Shown piece by piece: positions 35,724 through 45,928 of a stretch of 64,000 nucleotides of DNA; within the stretch, counting starts at the first letter, position 1; every line of letters starts with the position of its first letter. This DNA comes from Zygnema cylindricum. Taxonomy: Eukaryota; Streptophyta; Zygnematophyceae; Zygnematales; Zygnemataceae. Location: the NCBI GenBank assembly GCA_037447655.1, contig JBBHKE010000216.1, positions 278,694 to 342,693 on the forward strand, written 5' to 3'. The notes below the pieces were generated by a model, which saw nothing but the letters and a program-made list of their open reading frames with translations, did not search any database and was not told where the DNA came from. The translations under genes were made by a program, and so were the position numbers.

Positions 35724-36975
35724 GGTTATGGGCCCACGCCCATGGCTACCCATATTGGATGAATCGTACTTACCCATATTTGATGGAACTGAATATTATT
35801 GTTGGAGGAGTATTATGAAGAGCTACTTCAAGTTGAGGGAGCTTATGGATGTGGTGGATGGGATATGTGTCGAAACATCGGCTGAATGGGAGGAGAAAAA
35901 CCTGGAGTGCTTGAGGATTATCAAGCTATCTATGACTAAGGAATTTGTAATGATGTACCTTGATGTGAAGAGTGCAGCTGAATTGTGGAAGTGTTTAGAA
36001 TGCACTTATCAAAAGACTTCTGTGTATCATTGGATGATTAGTGCTACAAAAATATTTGAATATAAATATGCTGGAGGTAGCATGTTGAAATATTGCCTTA
36101 GTTTGCAAAGATTGTTTGCAGAAAATGATATTGCGGGAGGAAACTTTACAAATGTTCAAAAGGTTCTCTTGTTAATGAAAGGTTTACCTAAAGAATATAG
36201 GTGTGCTTTAGATAGATTAAAACAAGTTGATAAAAAGGATTGGAGCTTACCTTTAGCAATCAGATTTGTTTTAGATGAAGAAGATGATAAAGAGGCTTTA
36301 AAGAATAGGGGGAATTTTCAGGGTGTGAGATCACAATTTCAGAAAAATAGAAAAAATGGTAAATCAGAAAATTGTTTTTATTGTAATGATTTAGGACATA
36401 CTTTTAGAGTATGTCCACTTTATAAAAGTGCATGTGTCACAGGAAATTTTCGAAATGGATGGGATGACAATCGGGTTCTACCCCCTACACGAAAGGCTAC
36501 ACTTCACGTTGATGAATTTGTATACTTGCCGACTGTTATTTTTCTAAATATGGAAAATGAGGAAGGAAGGGAAACATGTGCTGTCACCAAAAATGGAGTG
36601 GAGAATGAGGTGACAGAAAAGGATTCGGTTTTTGTCAATTTTTCCGATGACAGATTGGTGAGTGATAAAGATTTACAGGAGGAAAAGGTTAATGTAGTGA
36701 GGATAGCTGGAGAGAGTGAAGGTCAATTAGAAATGGAAACTGAAAATAATTTGCATGAGGAGATTACTGTACTTAAAGAGGGAAAGAGAAAAAGTGTTCA
36801 AAAAATTGAAGTAGGAGAGGAAGTTTATATTATTGGAAAAGAAAACAAAAGTTCAAAAATTGAGAAAATACCAAAATTTATTAAGAAAACAAAGAAAAGA
36901 AGTAGAAGTAAAAAGATAAACCGTAGAAGAAAACATGTTCAGAAAATGGTCAAAAGAAAGCATCGTGGAAAATAA
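35698..36975 (+). CDS. GAG polyprotein of element I (gag-only LTR retrotransposon)
   Basis: One intact 425-codon ORF, the only one in the element. It starts at ATG 35698 inside the 5' LTR and reads through the primer site, which encodes residues 9-14 (QVMGPR). Residues of about 15-200 resemble copia-type gag (UBN2-like): FDGTEYYCWRSIMKSYF, DVKSAAELWKCLECTYQ, LLLMKGLPKEYRCALDRL. A CCHC zinc knuckle CFYCNDLGHTFRVC lies at residues 226-239. No protease, integrase, RT or RNase H follows; instead there is an acidic segment (about 280-370) and a Lys/Arg-rich tail (about 390-425, e.g. KKTKKRSRSKKINRRRK) that could bind nucleic acid or direct nuclear import. It is likely a structural protein forming particles for a non-autonomous element that borrows pol in trans (inference). 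Confidence 0.88.
   Translation: MARNGYGQQVMGPRPWLPILDESYLPIFDGTEYYCWRSIMKSYFKLRELMDVVDGICVETSAEWEEKNLECLRIIKLSMTKEFVMMYLDVKSAAELWKCLECTYQKTSVYHWMISATKIFEYKYAGGSMLKYCLSLQRLFAENDIAGGNFTNVQKVLLLMKGLPKEYRCALDRLKQVDKKDWSLPLAIRFVLDEEDDKEALKNRGNFQGVRSQFQKNRKNGKSENCFYCNDLGHTFRVCPLYKSACVTGNFRNGWDDNRVLPPTRKATLHVDEFVYLPTVIFLNMENEEGRETCAVTKNGVENEVTEKDSVFVNFSDDRLVSDKDLQEEKVNVVRIAGESEGQLEMETENNLHEEITVLKEGKRKSVQKIEVGEEVYIIGKENKSSKIEKIPKFIKKTKKRSRSKKINRRRKHVQKMVKRKHRGK
35724..35737 (+). other. primer-binding site of I
   Basis: GGTTATGGGCCCAC directly after the 5' LTR, identical to the sites of copia A, B, C and G and complementary to the anticodon arm of initiator tRNA-Met as I know it from plants. Confidence 0.85.
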
Positions 36976-37270
36976 CTTTAGGGAAAGTAATTATCTTTTA
37001 CATTTAATAATTTTTTTGACGAATTTCTGATTTAAAACTTTGAATTTTGAAATTGTGTGAGAAGGAAAATTTTTACTTTGAAGACCTAGAAAGAGGTAGT
37101 GGAAGCAATGGTGTGTTTAGGAAGGAAGGATTTTGGAAGACATGGCAGCAGGAAGTTGGAGCAGTGGTGATGTCAGCGGAAGCATTGGTGATATTTGAAC
37201 GAAAGGTACAGTTTCATTTGACACGCGGCATACTTTATTATGGGTGCACGAAACTAAAATTTCGGGGGAG
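36976..37270 (+). other. 3' untranslated part of I with polypurine tract
   Basis: Non-coding stretch between the GAG stop and the 3' LTR, ending ATTTCGGGGGAG as a polypurine tract (about 37260-37270) directly before TGTTGTT. No trace of pol domains. Confidence 0.8.
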
Positions 37271-38188
37271 TGTTGTTTTTGGAATGTTAGTTTCGTACTT
37301 ACGCCACATTTTGTGCGCACGCGACGGTTCGTGCGTAGATTATTACTGGAAATATTGTGGTGGTACAAATGGAGGTTCGAATGGATTTGTGGATTGGGGG
37401 AGTAATTGTACAATTGAAGTTAAAGGATTGTATTTTGATAATGTGGTATCAAGTGGACCGTACGTATGTGATGTCGGTTCATGACGTGGTTTCGTCCTCA
37501 AGTGATTAATCAAGTTGATACTCAGTACGCGGATTTTACGGAAGCGTCGTTGTAAATATTTGGTTGAACATTGATGTGTCTTTTTGTGAATTAATTATTA
37601 GTGTAGATTTACTCACTTTGACATACCTTGAAGTATTCAGGTATACCGACATTAATAGAGGTAGCTGGTAGATAGCGTACCGCTGATATGCCTCCGTACA
37701 TTCAGCAGTAAGCTCTCGTATATATTTGTAGGACTTCGTCATTTTAGGACATAGGAACTTTTTGGACCAAAAACTGTTTATGGTTATTTTTGGTAATTTT
37801 ATCTGAGGATTACTCTCAGATCTGCTAGCGGAATTATCTGAAATTCTGCATGTTTGTTCCTATTTATATTTTTAATATTGTCACAGATTTTCAGGTCTAT
37901 TGTGTGCCTGGTCTGTGTTTTACTTCATTGTGAAGTTAGCCTGTCTGATCAAAGTTCTGGCAGACTGTTTTTCTGCAACTTTGACTAGATGATGTGATCA
38001 ATCTGTTTATTATTTTTGTCTGAAACTTTGTGAGGTCATTTTATGTCCTAGATAATATCTGTAAATGTAGTTTCAGCTTGTTTTGTTAATTCTGTTGAAT
38101 TCTGTGTGTATCCAAAGTACGCTGTTTTTAGGGTAGTGTGTGGTGCTTCCTAGGGTGAATCCATGGCTAGAAATGGCTATGGACAACA
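37271..38188 (+). mobile_element. 3' LTR of gag-only element I
   Basis: 918 bp, near-identical to 34806-35723. Flanked by CTGTC (38189-38193), matching CTGTC at 34801-34805, so the element spans 34806-38188 (3383 bp) with a perfect 5-bp target duplication. Confidence 0.95.
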
Positions 38189-38193
38189 CTGTC

Positions 38194-39094
38194 CAAGAGA
38201 GAGAGAGAGAGACACATGCAGTAGATTTTGGTAAGTTTACCAAATTGTACTTAACGTACCTAGGATTTGATCCTGGTACCTACCGTCCGGCAAGTTAGCA
38301 GTAGCCGGTTGCTTTATCCTATAGTCTAAGATCAGTGGTAAGCTATATAGGGTTTGATAAGTATTTCAAGATGTACGTATACATTAATTCATTTAAAGGC
38401 GCGAACAGACATGTAACATAGACACAGTTAGAATATATGTATGGCTTACAATACTTCGCGAAACAATTACCGCGCATATTTTTTGACGGCGAAACAAATA
38501 CCTCGAATTGATTTTCGACAGCTAGAATCAAAAGACGGTTTTAATCGAATGTCCACGATAGGTGCCGAGATCGCGGAATAGGCGCTTTGACAGTTTTCGG
38601 TCACCGCCACGTCAAACGCCACGTGGCAAGACATCATTGGCTTGCGGCATCTCCAGAGAATATGGGAACTAATCTGGTTATGGGAAGAGTTAGCACTTCA
38701 ACCATTTAGTACGATGGCCATACAGAAATTACTACAACACTTGAACCTTTCTCTATGACACAATCTTCTTATTTGTGCAGTACTTTAGTAGTATAGGGTT
38801 TAGAGAGGGCTATAGGACTTAGAAAATTTGGTAGGTAGCCGCCTCTCTCCCATAGTGCTTCGGTACAAAATGTCAACTTTGACCCTTCATAACTTACTCC
38901 TCAGGGGAGAAAATTCAGAGATTCTTTTTGCTATCGACTCAAGTGAGTATTTTCTTCATAGGGGTGTAGGTGGTTAGGGTTTTCGGGTGTCTGGGTGGCA
39001 GCTATTCTTGTCCAAGCACAAAAGGGTCAGGGTTATCATAGGGGCTTCGTGTGAGCTGCCTATTGTGAGGACCTATAAAGGTCGCAGAATTGCA
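38194..39094 (+). mobile_element. solo LTR H, 3' part
   Basis: Resumes the copia LTR broken at 34805: GATTTGATCCTGGTACCTACC module, G-box CACGTG (38620-38625), GTCAACTTTGACCCTTCATA block, and end GTCGCAGAATTGCA. Together with 34639-34805 it makes a solo LTR of about 1068 bp. The flanks TACGA (34634-34638) and TGCGA (39095-39099) are an imperfect target duplication in minisatellite DNA. Confidence 0.82.
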
Positions 39095-39113
39095 TGCGAG
39101 TCCTCTTCCTAAG
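39095..39113. repeat. minisatellite remnant
   Basis: TGCGAGTCCTCTTCCTAAG matches the 18-bp minisatellite unit, showing that H inserted into the array. Confidence 0.75.
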
Positions 39114-39370
39114 TGAAACTCTATGGGCTCCATTGCACACAGAATTGAAGATCTAAAGAAGCTAATCTAGATAGTGTTGAATCCAAGTTTATATAAACCC
39201 AAATGATTGACCCCTTGACAATCAAAACCCCATACAGCTTCACCCGTGTGAAATAAGACTTGGTGTGTGCTCAATTACACCACAGAATGCAAAGTTAATA
39301 TATGAGATTTGGACACATTCACCCACTTTGAATTTCCCTTAGAAATGCAGCCACCTTGGCAGGCAATTTT
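39114..39370 (-). mobile_element. copia LTR fragment J
   Basis: Starts TGAAACTCTATGGGCTCC and aligns with the first part of the solo LTR M (57656 onward; GGGCTCCATTGCCCACAGAATTG). Cut at 39370 by the LTR of copia A; its continuation should lie beyond the window. Confidence 0.75.
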
Positions 39371-40364
39371 TGAAATAAGTAGTTTTTGGTATTTTCTATG
39401 TCTAAAATAATTAGCGGAAACAGATAAAGAAAATGCAGGCAGCCTGCCTCCATCTCTTCTCTCTTGCCCCCATACTTGTTGTAGTTACTAAAGGAGAGAG
39501 AGAGAGCGATGGAGCCATGGCTGCCTCAGCTCCATAGGAAGGACTAAAGAGTGACTTAAGTCACTCTCAACAAAAGGTTCAGTCAGGTAGGACTCGAACC
39601 CCCGACCGGCAGAGCACGGTGTAGCCGTTAGATCTAACCAGTCTGTCGTAGAAGTCCGTTAGGAGATGTAGGGTTTGATAAGTATTTAAACTGTTGTATA
39701 ATAGTGAAACCATTTAACTGAAATATGGACGAATGATATATAACTTTTTAAGGTTTAGTGTGAAAGTCATTTCGCACGAATCGGACATTTGTTTCAACGG
39801 TCGACATTTAATGTCGGATTTAATCCAACGGCGCACATCATCGCCAAGATCGTGGAATGGTCACTTTGGCTTTTATGGACGTGGCATGACCTAGCGCCAC
39901 GTGGAAAGATGACATTTGGTCGCGGGAAATCCGGAGAATATACCAACGAGTGGAAAAGTGACACGCGTCCACTCAGTAGCCTTGTCGTACACCGGCCGTA
40001 CAGAAAGGACATCGGCCGTAGTACCTTTCTTTACTTTTCAGTTATATGATTGGTTCGTACTTCAGTAGATAGGGGTTTCTGAGAGAGGTTTAAGACTTAG
40101 GAAACTTTGGTAGATAGTCACCTCTCTCTCTAAGAGAGCTTTGTATAAATTGGCATTTTTTGCCGGCTCATATCTTATCGGCTGGTTGGCCGTTTCAGTG
40201 ATTCTTTATGCTACGGACTCACGAGAGTCTAGGCTGCACAAGGGTGCAGTCAAACTGTCATTTTGCCTTCATGGACAACAGTGGTTGTGGCTTGAAGTGG
40301 GTTAGTTAAATACTATCTAAAGGCTTCCTGTATTCTGTGGTCCAATAGAGGACACAGATTTGCA
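39371..40364 (+). mobile_element. 5' LTR of copia A
   Basis: TGAAATAAGTAG ... GACACAGATTTGCA, 994 bp. It holds the clearest antisense tRNA-like module (39585-39665, with GGACTCGAACCCCCGACC), a G-box CACGTG at 39898-39903, and an inverted CCAAT box (TGATTGGTTC near 40048). The partner LTR lies beyond the window. Confidence 0.88.
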
Positions 40365-40378
40365 GGTTATGGGCCCAC
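40365..40378 (+). other. primer-binding site of A
   Basis: GGTTATGGGCCCAC directly after the LTR; part of gag (QVMGP). Confidence 0.85.
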
Positions 40379-41828
40379 CCTCTAGGGTGCCCACCTTCAA
40401 TGGATCAGGGTTCATCTATTGGGAAGCCATGATGATGGGAGCTTTGTGCAAAAACGATACTGGGGTATCCTGAGTGGACAAGTGAAACTTCCACCTTCGA
40501 GAACTCCACCAAGATTTGGAGGAGTAAGGTCCCCTGCAGCAACGGCTGCCTTAGCGCAGGAGGCCGATGATGGGGAAAGCAGTGTGTCCGAAAAGGGGAA
40601 AGGGAAGGAGACACCCTTACTTTTATTGCCACAATACCGGGAGCGGCGACCATGAAGACCGCGGAGAACGATAATCAAATGTGGGAGGATATAAACATGG
40701 CAGCAAAGAACTTCATTTTGAGGCACCTCACTCAAGCTTTGGCCACCCCTCATCTTCACATTTACAAGCCTGAGGAATTGTGGGTGAGTTTTGTGGAGGT
40801 TTATAGATCTGGAACTATTCACGAGCTCCAGTTGGCTGAGCAAAAGCTAGTGAGATATACTTACAAATGAGGAAAGATGTTAGATTACTGTAATGATTTT
40901 TCTTGTTTGTATATAGAGATGGAAAATTGCCGGGTGGACAAGTACAATGAAAATGAAATTTAACACCCTTATCATGAAGCTACCAGATGAGTACGAGAAC
41001 ATAGTGTACCGAGTACAGGAAATGCCTGATAGTTCATGGAAACGGAAATGCCTGATAGTTCATGGAAATGGAACACAGGTTCAGGATGATACTTGTGCAG
41101 GAAAATATAATGGAGATTAGGAATAGAGGAAAGAGAATTCAAGCTCTAGCAGCAGGAGGGGACCGATGGGGGAATTACCCGAAGAACCCTACAAAGGGGA
41201 AAGAGATCATTCTGGAGGACCGAGGCCCCCAAAGGGCCTTTGTCATTTTTGTAAAAAGCCAGGACACTTCATCGGAGATTGTGTCCAGCTGTCGAAGCTG
41301 AGGCTCCAAGAGAACCGTGGAGAGGGTTCTTCTGGAGGGAAGATAAAGGCACTTATGGTTACAAAAGTGACACGAGAAACCGAGGATGAGTCTTCTGATG
41401 AGGATAAGGAGCTTCTACTTCACGAGAGTGTGGAGGAGAAGGAGATCCCTTGGAGACAAAAGTGTGCCCTTGGAACAATTCGAGAAGCTCCACAGGAAGG
41501 ATCGATCATCGACTCACGTACATGTATGCATATGTGTTGTGATAAGGAACTCTTCACTAAGCTAAGAAAGATCCATACTGTAGAGATAGAGTATGGGGAT
41601 GGGAGAGTGGTTACTACAGATCTAGTGGGGTCAGTAGATCTGAAAGTCTAAGTGGAGGGTAAGACTTCTACACTTATATTCTCAGATGTACTCTACATTC
41701 CGCAGCTGAGTAAAAATCTTGTCTCTATGTTTGTGTTACATGAGAAAGAGTTTGATGCCTTCACTAGAAAGGGAGTCTTTACAGATAAGTATGGGGATGA
41801 AGTTTACTTCACAACGGATAAGGTTAGT
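40371..41828 (+). pseudogene. copia gag/protease fragment (element A)
   Basis: Starts MGPPSRVPTFNGSGFIYWEA and continues after a frameshift near 40450 (RYWGILSGQ). Further blocks: NMAAKNFILRHLTQALATPH (from about 40696), a CHFCKKPGHFIGDC zinc knuckle (about 41239-41280), HMCCDKELFTKLRKI, and the pre-integrase region (FSDVLYIPQLSKNLVSMF). Frameshifts and stops occur at several points. The protease active-site triad seems changed: where B keeps DSGAS, A reads DSRTC. Cut at 41828 by chromovirus K; coding resumes at 63290. Confidence 0.85.
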
Positions 41829-42307
41829 TGTAACAAGGTTATAGGGTTGAGTGCTTAGTGGCTAGAAATTAGGCTGCTATAGTTGCAGTTGCAGAGTAGC
41901 GCAGCTGCGATTCCAGACCAGCGCAACATAGCAGCATAGCAACTTAGTTGAATAGAGTAGCGCCGCATAGCAACGCAGCGTGGCAGTATAACAACGCCGC
42001 AGAATGTAGATTTAACTGTATAGTACTAGAAGGATATTTTGGATAGATCTCCGTTGACCGTGAAGGTTCACGTGCACACTTGTACAGTATTAGGTTGAGT
42101 AACAGCTAGTTAGTTTAAATAGTGGAGCAGACGTAGTAAAAAGATAGACTCTTTGAGTAGACCTTTGCTGTGAACTGTCAACTTGTAATCTCCCTCGCGA
42201 TTAATAAAGCTTGGCCTTCATCTGTGATTGCTGTGTACTCGTGTTGTTGCTACATGGAGATCCTTGGAGCTTTTCGCTTTGCATTGTGGTATTTTGTTCC
42301 TTTTACA
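41829..42307 (+). mobile_element. 5' LTR of chromovirus K
   Basis: TGTAACAAGGTTATAGG ... CCTTTTACA, 479 bp; partner at 62812-63289. Contains repeated GCAGC/GCATAGCAACG units. The two LTRs differ at many sites, so K is older than its insertions B and C. K splits copia A between blocks that are adjacent in B and C. Confidence 0.88.
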
Positions 42308-42320
42308 TTGGAATCAAAGA
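42308..42320 (+). other. primer-binding site of K
   Basis: TTGGAATCAAAGA next to the LTR. It matches the standard plant tRNA-iMet 3'-end site TGGTATCAGAGC at 9 of 12 positions from its second base. This contrasts with the half-tRNA sites of the copias. Confidence 0.5.
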
Positions 42321-42369
42321 CATGACTTGTCACCGAGGAGCTACAACGGAGGAAGCAAAACGGCTTATG

Positions 42370-42865
42370 TTTCCAGTGTGGTTCCCCATACCATATGGAC
42401 CGAGAATGTCCAAAAAGGAGAGGTTTTAAGAAAGGCAAACTTAACGTCATGAGGTTAGCTGGTGAAAGGGGAGATCCCTCAATATTTCAAGGTCAAATCG
42501 GAGTGAGCGCAGCTAGCTTCATGGTGGACTCCGGCGCATCGGGGAACTTCATCAACGAGGTGGCGGTGAAGAAGTTGAAACTCACTCTCGTGGTGCTAAA
42601 GGATCGTCAGTAAGTGCAATTGGCCGACGGAAGTTCTCTATCCATATCTTATCGTACTCCGAGGTTACTTGTCAGAATTCGGAAGTTCCAATGGTATGAC
42701 ACCCTTCATGTATTACTGCTTAGAGACCATGAAGTAATCTTGGGGAAACGGTGGCTGCAAAAGTGAAACCCGACAATCGATTGGAGAAGTGGCAACATGA
42801 GAGTTAGGAAAGGTGAAAAAGAGTTTGAAGTAAAGGCGGGAGCGGCAAATAAGGGATGGGAAGAG
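42370..42865 (+). pseudogene. Ty3/gypsy gag zinc knuckle and protease (K)
   Basis: A CFQCGSPYHMDREC zinc knuckle is followed by KLNVMRLAGE and an aspartic protease with the motif FMVDSGASGNF, continuing to HVLLLRDHEVILGKRWLQ. Almost all of gag before the zinc knuckle is missing, since it lies only about 60 bp from the LTR. Stops after KDRQ and LQK break the frame. The TSD of copia B (GGATG, 42866-42870) ends it; coding resumes at 49301. Confidence 0.85.
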
Positions 42866-42870
42866 GGATG

Positions 42871-43911
42871 TGAAACTCTGAGACCTCCATAAGTCCTCAG
42901 AGTAGACAGCTTCCAAGAAGCCTCTAGGATAATTCTGACCCCTTTGTGTTCCAGCAAAAATAACTGCCACCCTGGCAGACAAATACCCTGACCAACTGCA
43001 CCCCTGTGAAGACAAGACTCCCCTGAGTCGGTAGCAAAAAGAATCTCTGAATTTGCTCCCCTGAGCAGTTAGTTATGGAGGGTCAAAGTTGACCTTTTGT
43101 ACAGAAGCTCTCTGGGAGAGAGGGTCCTATCTTCTAATTTTTCTAAGTCCTATCTCTCTCACAGACTCTATCTACTGATGTACGGAACCAATCAGAATTG
43201 AGTTCCGTACGTAAAAGTACAGCCGCCGGTGTACTTTATGTACGGACATTGTACGACATGGCCAAAATGTCGACACATGTCAAATCCGGATTCGGTGCCG
43301 TAATCTCCGGAGATTCCACAATCCAACGGAATTTCGCCACGCGTCATCCGATGTGGCGATGGCCACAAACCGCCGAAATCTTTCTCCGCGATCTCGGCGC
43401 TAATCCCGGCCGTCCGATTAAATTCAGATTTAATCGTGGCCGTAATAAATACATGCGCGGTATTTATTTCACTTCCGAAACAAATGCGCGGTATTGATTC
43501 GTAATCCGTATCGTTATCCGTACCGGATCTATGTATCCCGTAATCCGTAACAGTTAAATGAATTTATCGTACGTGTACACATTTAAATAATTATCGAACT
43601 ATATAGTACCTAACACTAATCCTAGACTTAACGGCTAAGGCTACCGGCTACTTCCCATCTGCCGGCCGGTAGGTACAGTGATCAAATCCCGCCGCCGGCA
43701 CATATCTTTTAGATAAATAAATAAACCCTAGAATAAAATTCCCGTAAACCTTAGGATAGCCAAGGTAGCCATGGCTCTAGCTTCCTCTCCAATGTCTCAG
43801 TGACTGCGACAAGTTTGAGAGTTGGAGAGAGAAGTTAGAGGTAGACTGCCTCGGCTTCTTTCTATTTCTATTTAGACCTAGAAAATACTAATAAATCCAT
43901 TAGTTTCTACA
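42871..43911 (-). mobile_element. 3' LTR of copia B
   Basis: TGAAACTCTGAGACC ... TTTCTACA, 1041 bp, differing by eye at one position from 48255-49295. Target duplication GGATG at 42866-42870 and 49296-49300. Carries the tRNA-like module at about 43621-43690 and an antisense 99-codon ORF (43198-43497). Confidence 0.96.
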
Positions 43912-43922
43912 CTCCCCTTATT
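43912..43922 (-). other. polypurine tract of B
   Basis: Minus strand AATAAGGGGAG directly before the TGTAGAAAC start of the 3' LTR. Confidence 0.75.
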
Positions 43923-43924
43923 TT

Positions 43925-45871
43925 CTAGTCAATCTTTAATTTCAGACCACACTTCTCCCTGCAAAAAATTAGCTTAGGGGAAGGCACAGGTTTGGTCATC
44001 ATATCTGCTACCATCTCACTATCTGGTCTGTACTCTAAACTGATTATTTTGTTTTCTACTTTCTCTCTAACAAAGCTGAGTCTGATGTCCATGTGTTTGG
44101 CTTTAAAATGATGTTTAGGATTGGCAGAAATAGCAATTGCTGCCTGATTATCATAAAAACTTTTCTGCACACCACTCTTAAGGTGACCAAGCTCATCAAT
44201 CAAAGACTTGACCCACATCAATTATTTTACAGCCGAGCAAGAGGCCATATACTCAGCCTCCATGGTGGATTGAGCAATAACTCTTTGCTGTTTGCTACTC
44301 CAACAGCAAGCCCCATCACCCACATATAATACATATCCAGAAGTGCATCTCCTCATCGGAGCATCACCATAACTGGCATCACTCCAAGTAGTGATGTCTG
44401 TATTCTCCCCACCCAAATGCAACCATATATCCCTAGTTCCTATCAAATATCTAAGGACTCTCTTAGCTGCCTCCCAATCCTTCTTAGTGGGAGCATTTAG
44501 ACTTCTACTCAGCACTCCTACTGCTGCAGCTAAATCCGGCCGGGTACAATTCATAAAATAGATTAGATTTCCCACTACTTGCCTGTAAAGAATAGTCTGC
44601 ATGAACTTCTATTCTTCAGGAAATAATTCCTCGTCTAAGACTATGACTCCTTCTTCCTCACTTCCCTTCTTAAACTCCATTGGAGTTGTACAACTATTAG
44701 CTTTATCCAATTGAAATTTTTCAAGCATGTTCCCTATTGCTTCCTTTTGAGTGAGTCTTATAATTTTCCTTTTTCGGTCTCTCTCTACTTGAATTCCCAA
44801 AATATATTTTGCTTCTCCCATATCTTTCATTTCAAATCTCCGTTTAAGATCGGTTTTCAATTAATTAATTTTTTCTATTGATTTACTTAAAACAAGCAAA
44901 TCATCAACATAAATTGCAATAAATAAAAAACCTTCCTCATCTTCGAAAATATAGATTGAGTGATCTGAGCTGATTCGAATATATCCCAGACCGGTAAGAA
45001 ACACATCAAGCTTGTTATTCCATCGTCGAGGCGCCTGTTTCAAACCATAAAGAGTTTTAATCAGCCTGCATACCTTACTCTCCTCTCCTTCTTCCACAAA
45101 CCCTTCGGGTTGTCGCATGAAGATCTCCTCTTCCAATTCTCCATGCAAAAAGGTTGTTTTGATGTCCATCTGGTGCACTTCCATGTCTTCCGCTGCTGCT
45201 AGGCTGAGAAGTATGCGGACGGAGGGAAATCTGACCACCGGGGCAAAGGTTTCCTCGTAGTCAATTCCCTCCTTTTGTGTAAATCCCTTTGCCACTAGTC
45301 GGGCCTTGTAGCGCTCGATTGTGTAATCTGGGTTCAATTTTAATTTGAAAACCCACTTACAACCGATTGGTTTTCGGTTAGGTGGACAATCCACCTGCTC
45401 CCAAGCATCGGCTGCCATAATTGAGGCCATCTCCTCATTGATGGCTATCTTCCACCGATTTTTTTCTGGACAAGTCATCGCCTCTCCATAAGTTTGAGGT
45501 TCATCTTGATGAGATAGTTTAGTTACCTTGTTATTAATCTGTTTTTCTTGCAGTCTTTTGCTACTTCTCCTTCCCCCCTTCAAATCAGAGGCCGAAATAG
45601 ATGGTTCTCGTGGATTCTTTCCAACAAACTCGGCTTCTCCCCTATCCTTTGATTCTGAATCAATTTCCACCACGTCTTCCGCTTCGGGTAGAGTTGTCAC
45701 TGGAGTTTCCACAGCCAAGTCCTTTTCAGTCTGATTTGTACCTGCAAGAATGTCATCTTCTCTAAAACCTGGATAGTTAGGAAGCCCAATGTCATCGGAA
45801 TTTTCTGACTCAAATCTGATTTTTAATGACTTTGCATATTTGAAGGGATCCACAGACTTTCTTTCATCCAT
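43925..45871 (-). pseudogene. copia RT and RNase H (element B)
   Basis: Copies RNA into cDNA and removes the template (family role). Minus-strand order: linker with MDERKSVDPFKYAKSLKIRF, RT with [75 protein letters not shown] (45871-44861), then MKDMGEAKYILGIQVERDRK (44860-44609), RNase H with WSDASYGDAPMRRCTSGYVL and CCWSSKQQRVIAQSTMEAEY (44602-44222), and the C-terminus through KHHFKAKHMDIRLSF (44221-43925). In-frame stops between these four segments disable it. Very similar to the uninterrupted ORF of C. Confidence 0.92.
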
Positions 45872-45928
45872 AACTACTAGATGTTTTACAAAGATTATAT
45901 CTTCCGTTTTTAGATCATAAACTCTATA

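Noticed and set aside
35698-36975. Element I GAG as a domesticated host gene
   Set aside because: It sits between near-identical LTRs with primer site, polypurine tract and target duplication, so it is a mobile element gene at this locus.
39585-39665. A genuine tRNA gene in the A LTR (perfect B box on the minus strand)
   Set aside because: The acceptor stem does not close and the D-arm is irregular; equivalents in other LTRs are more diverged. Treated as a tRNA-like module instead.
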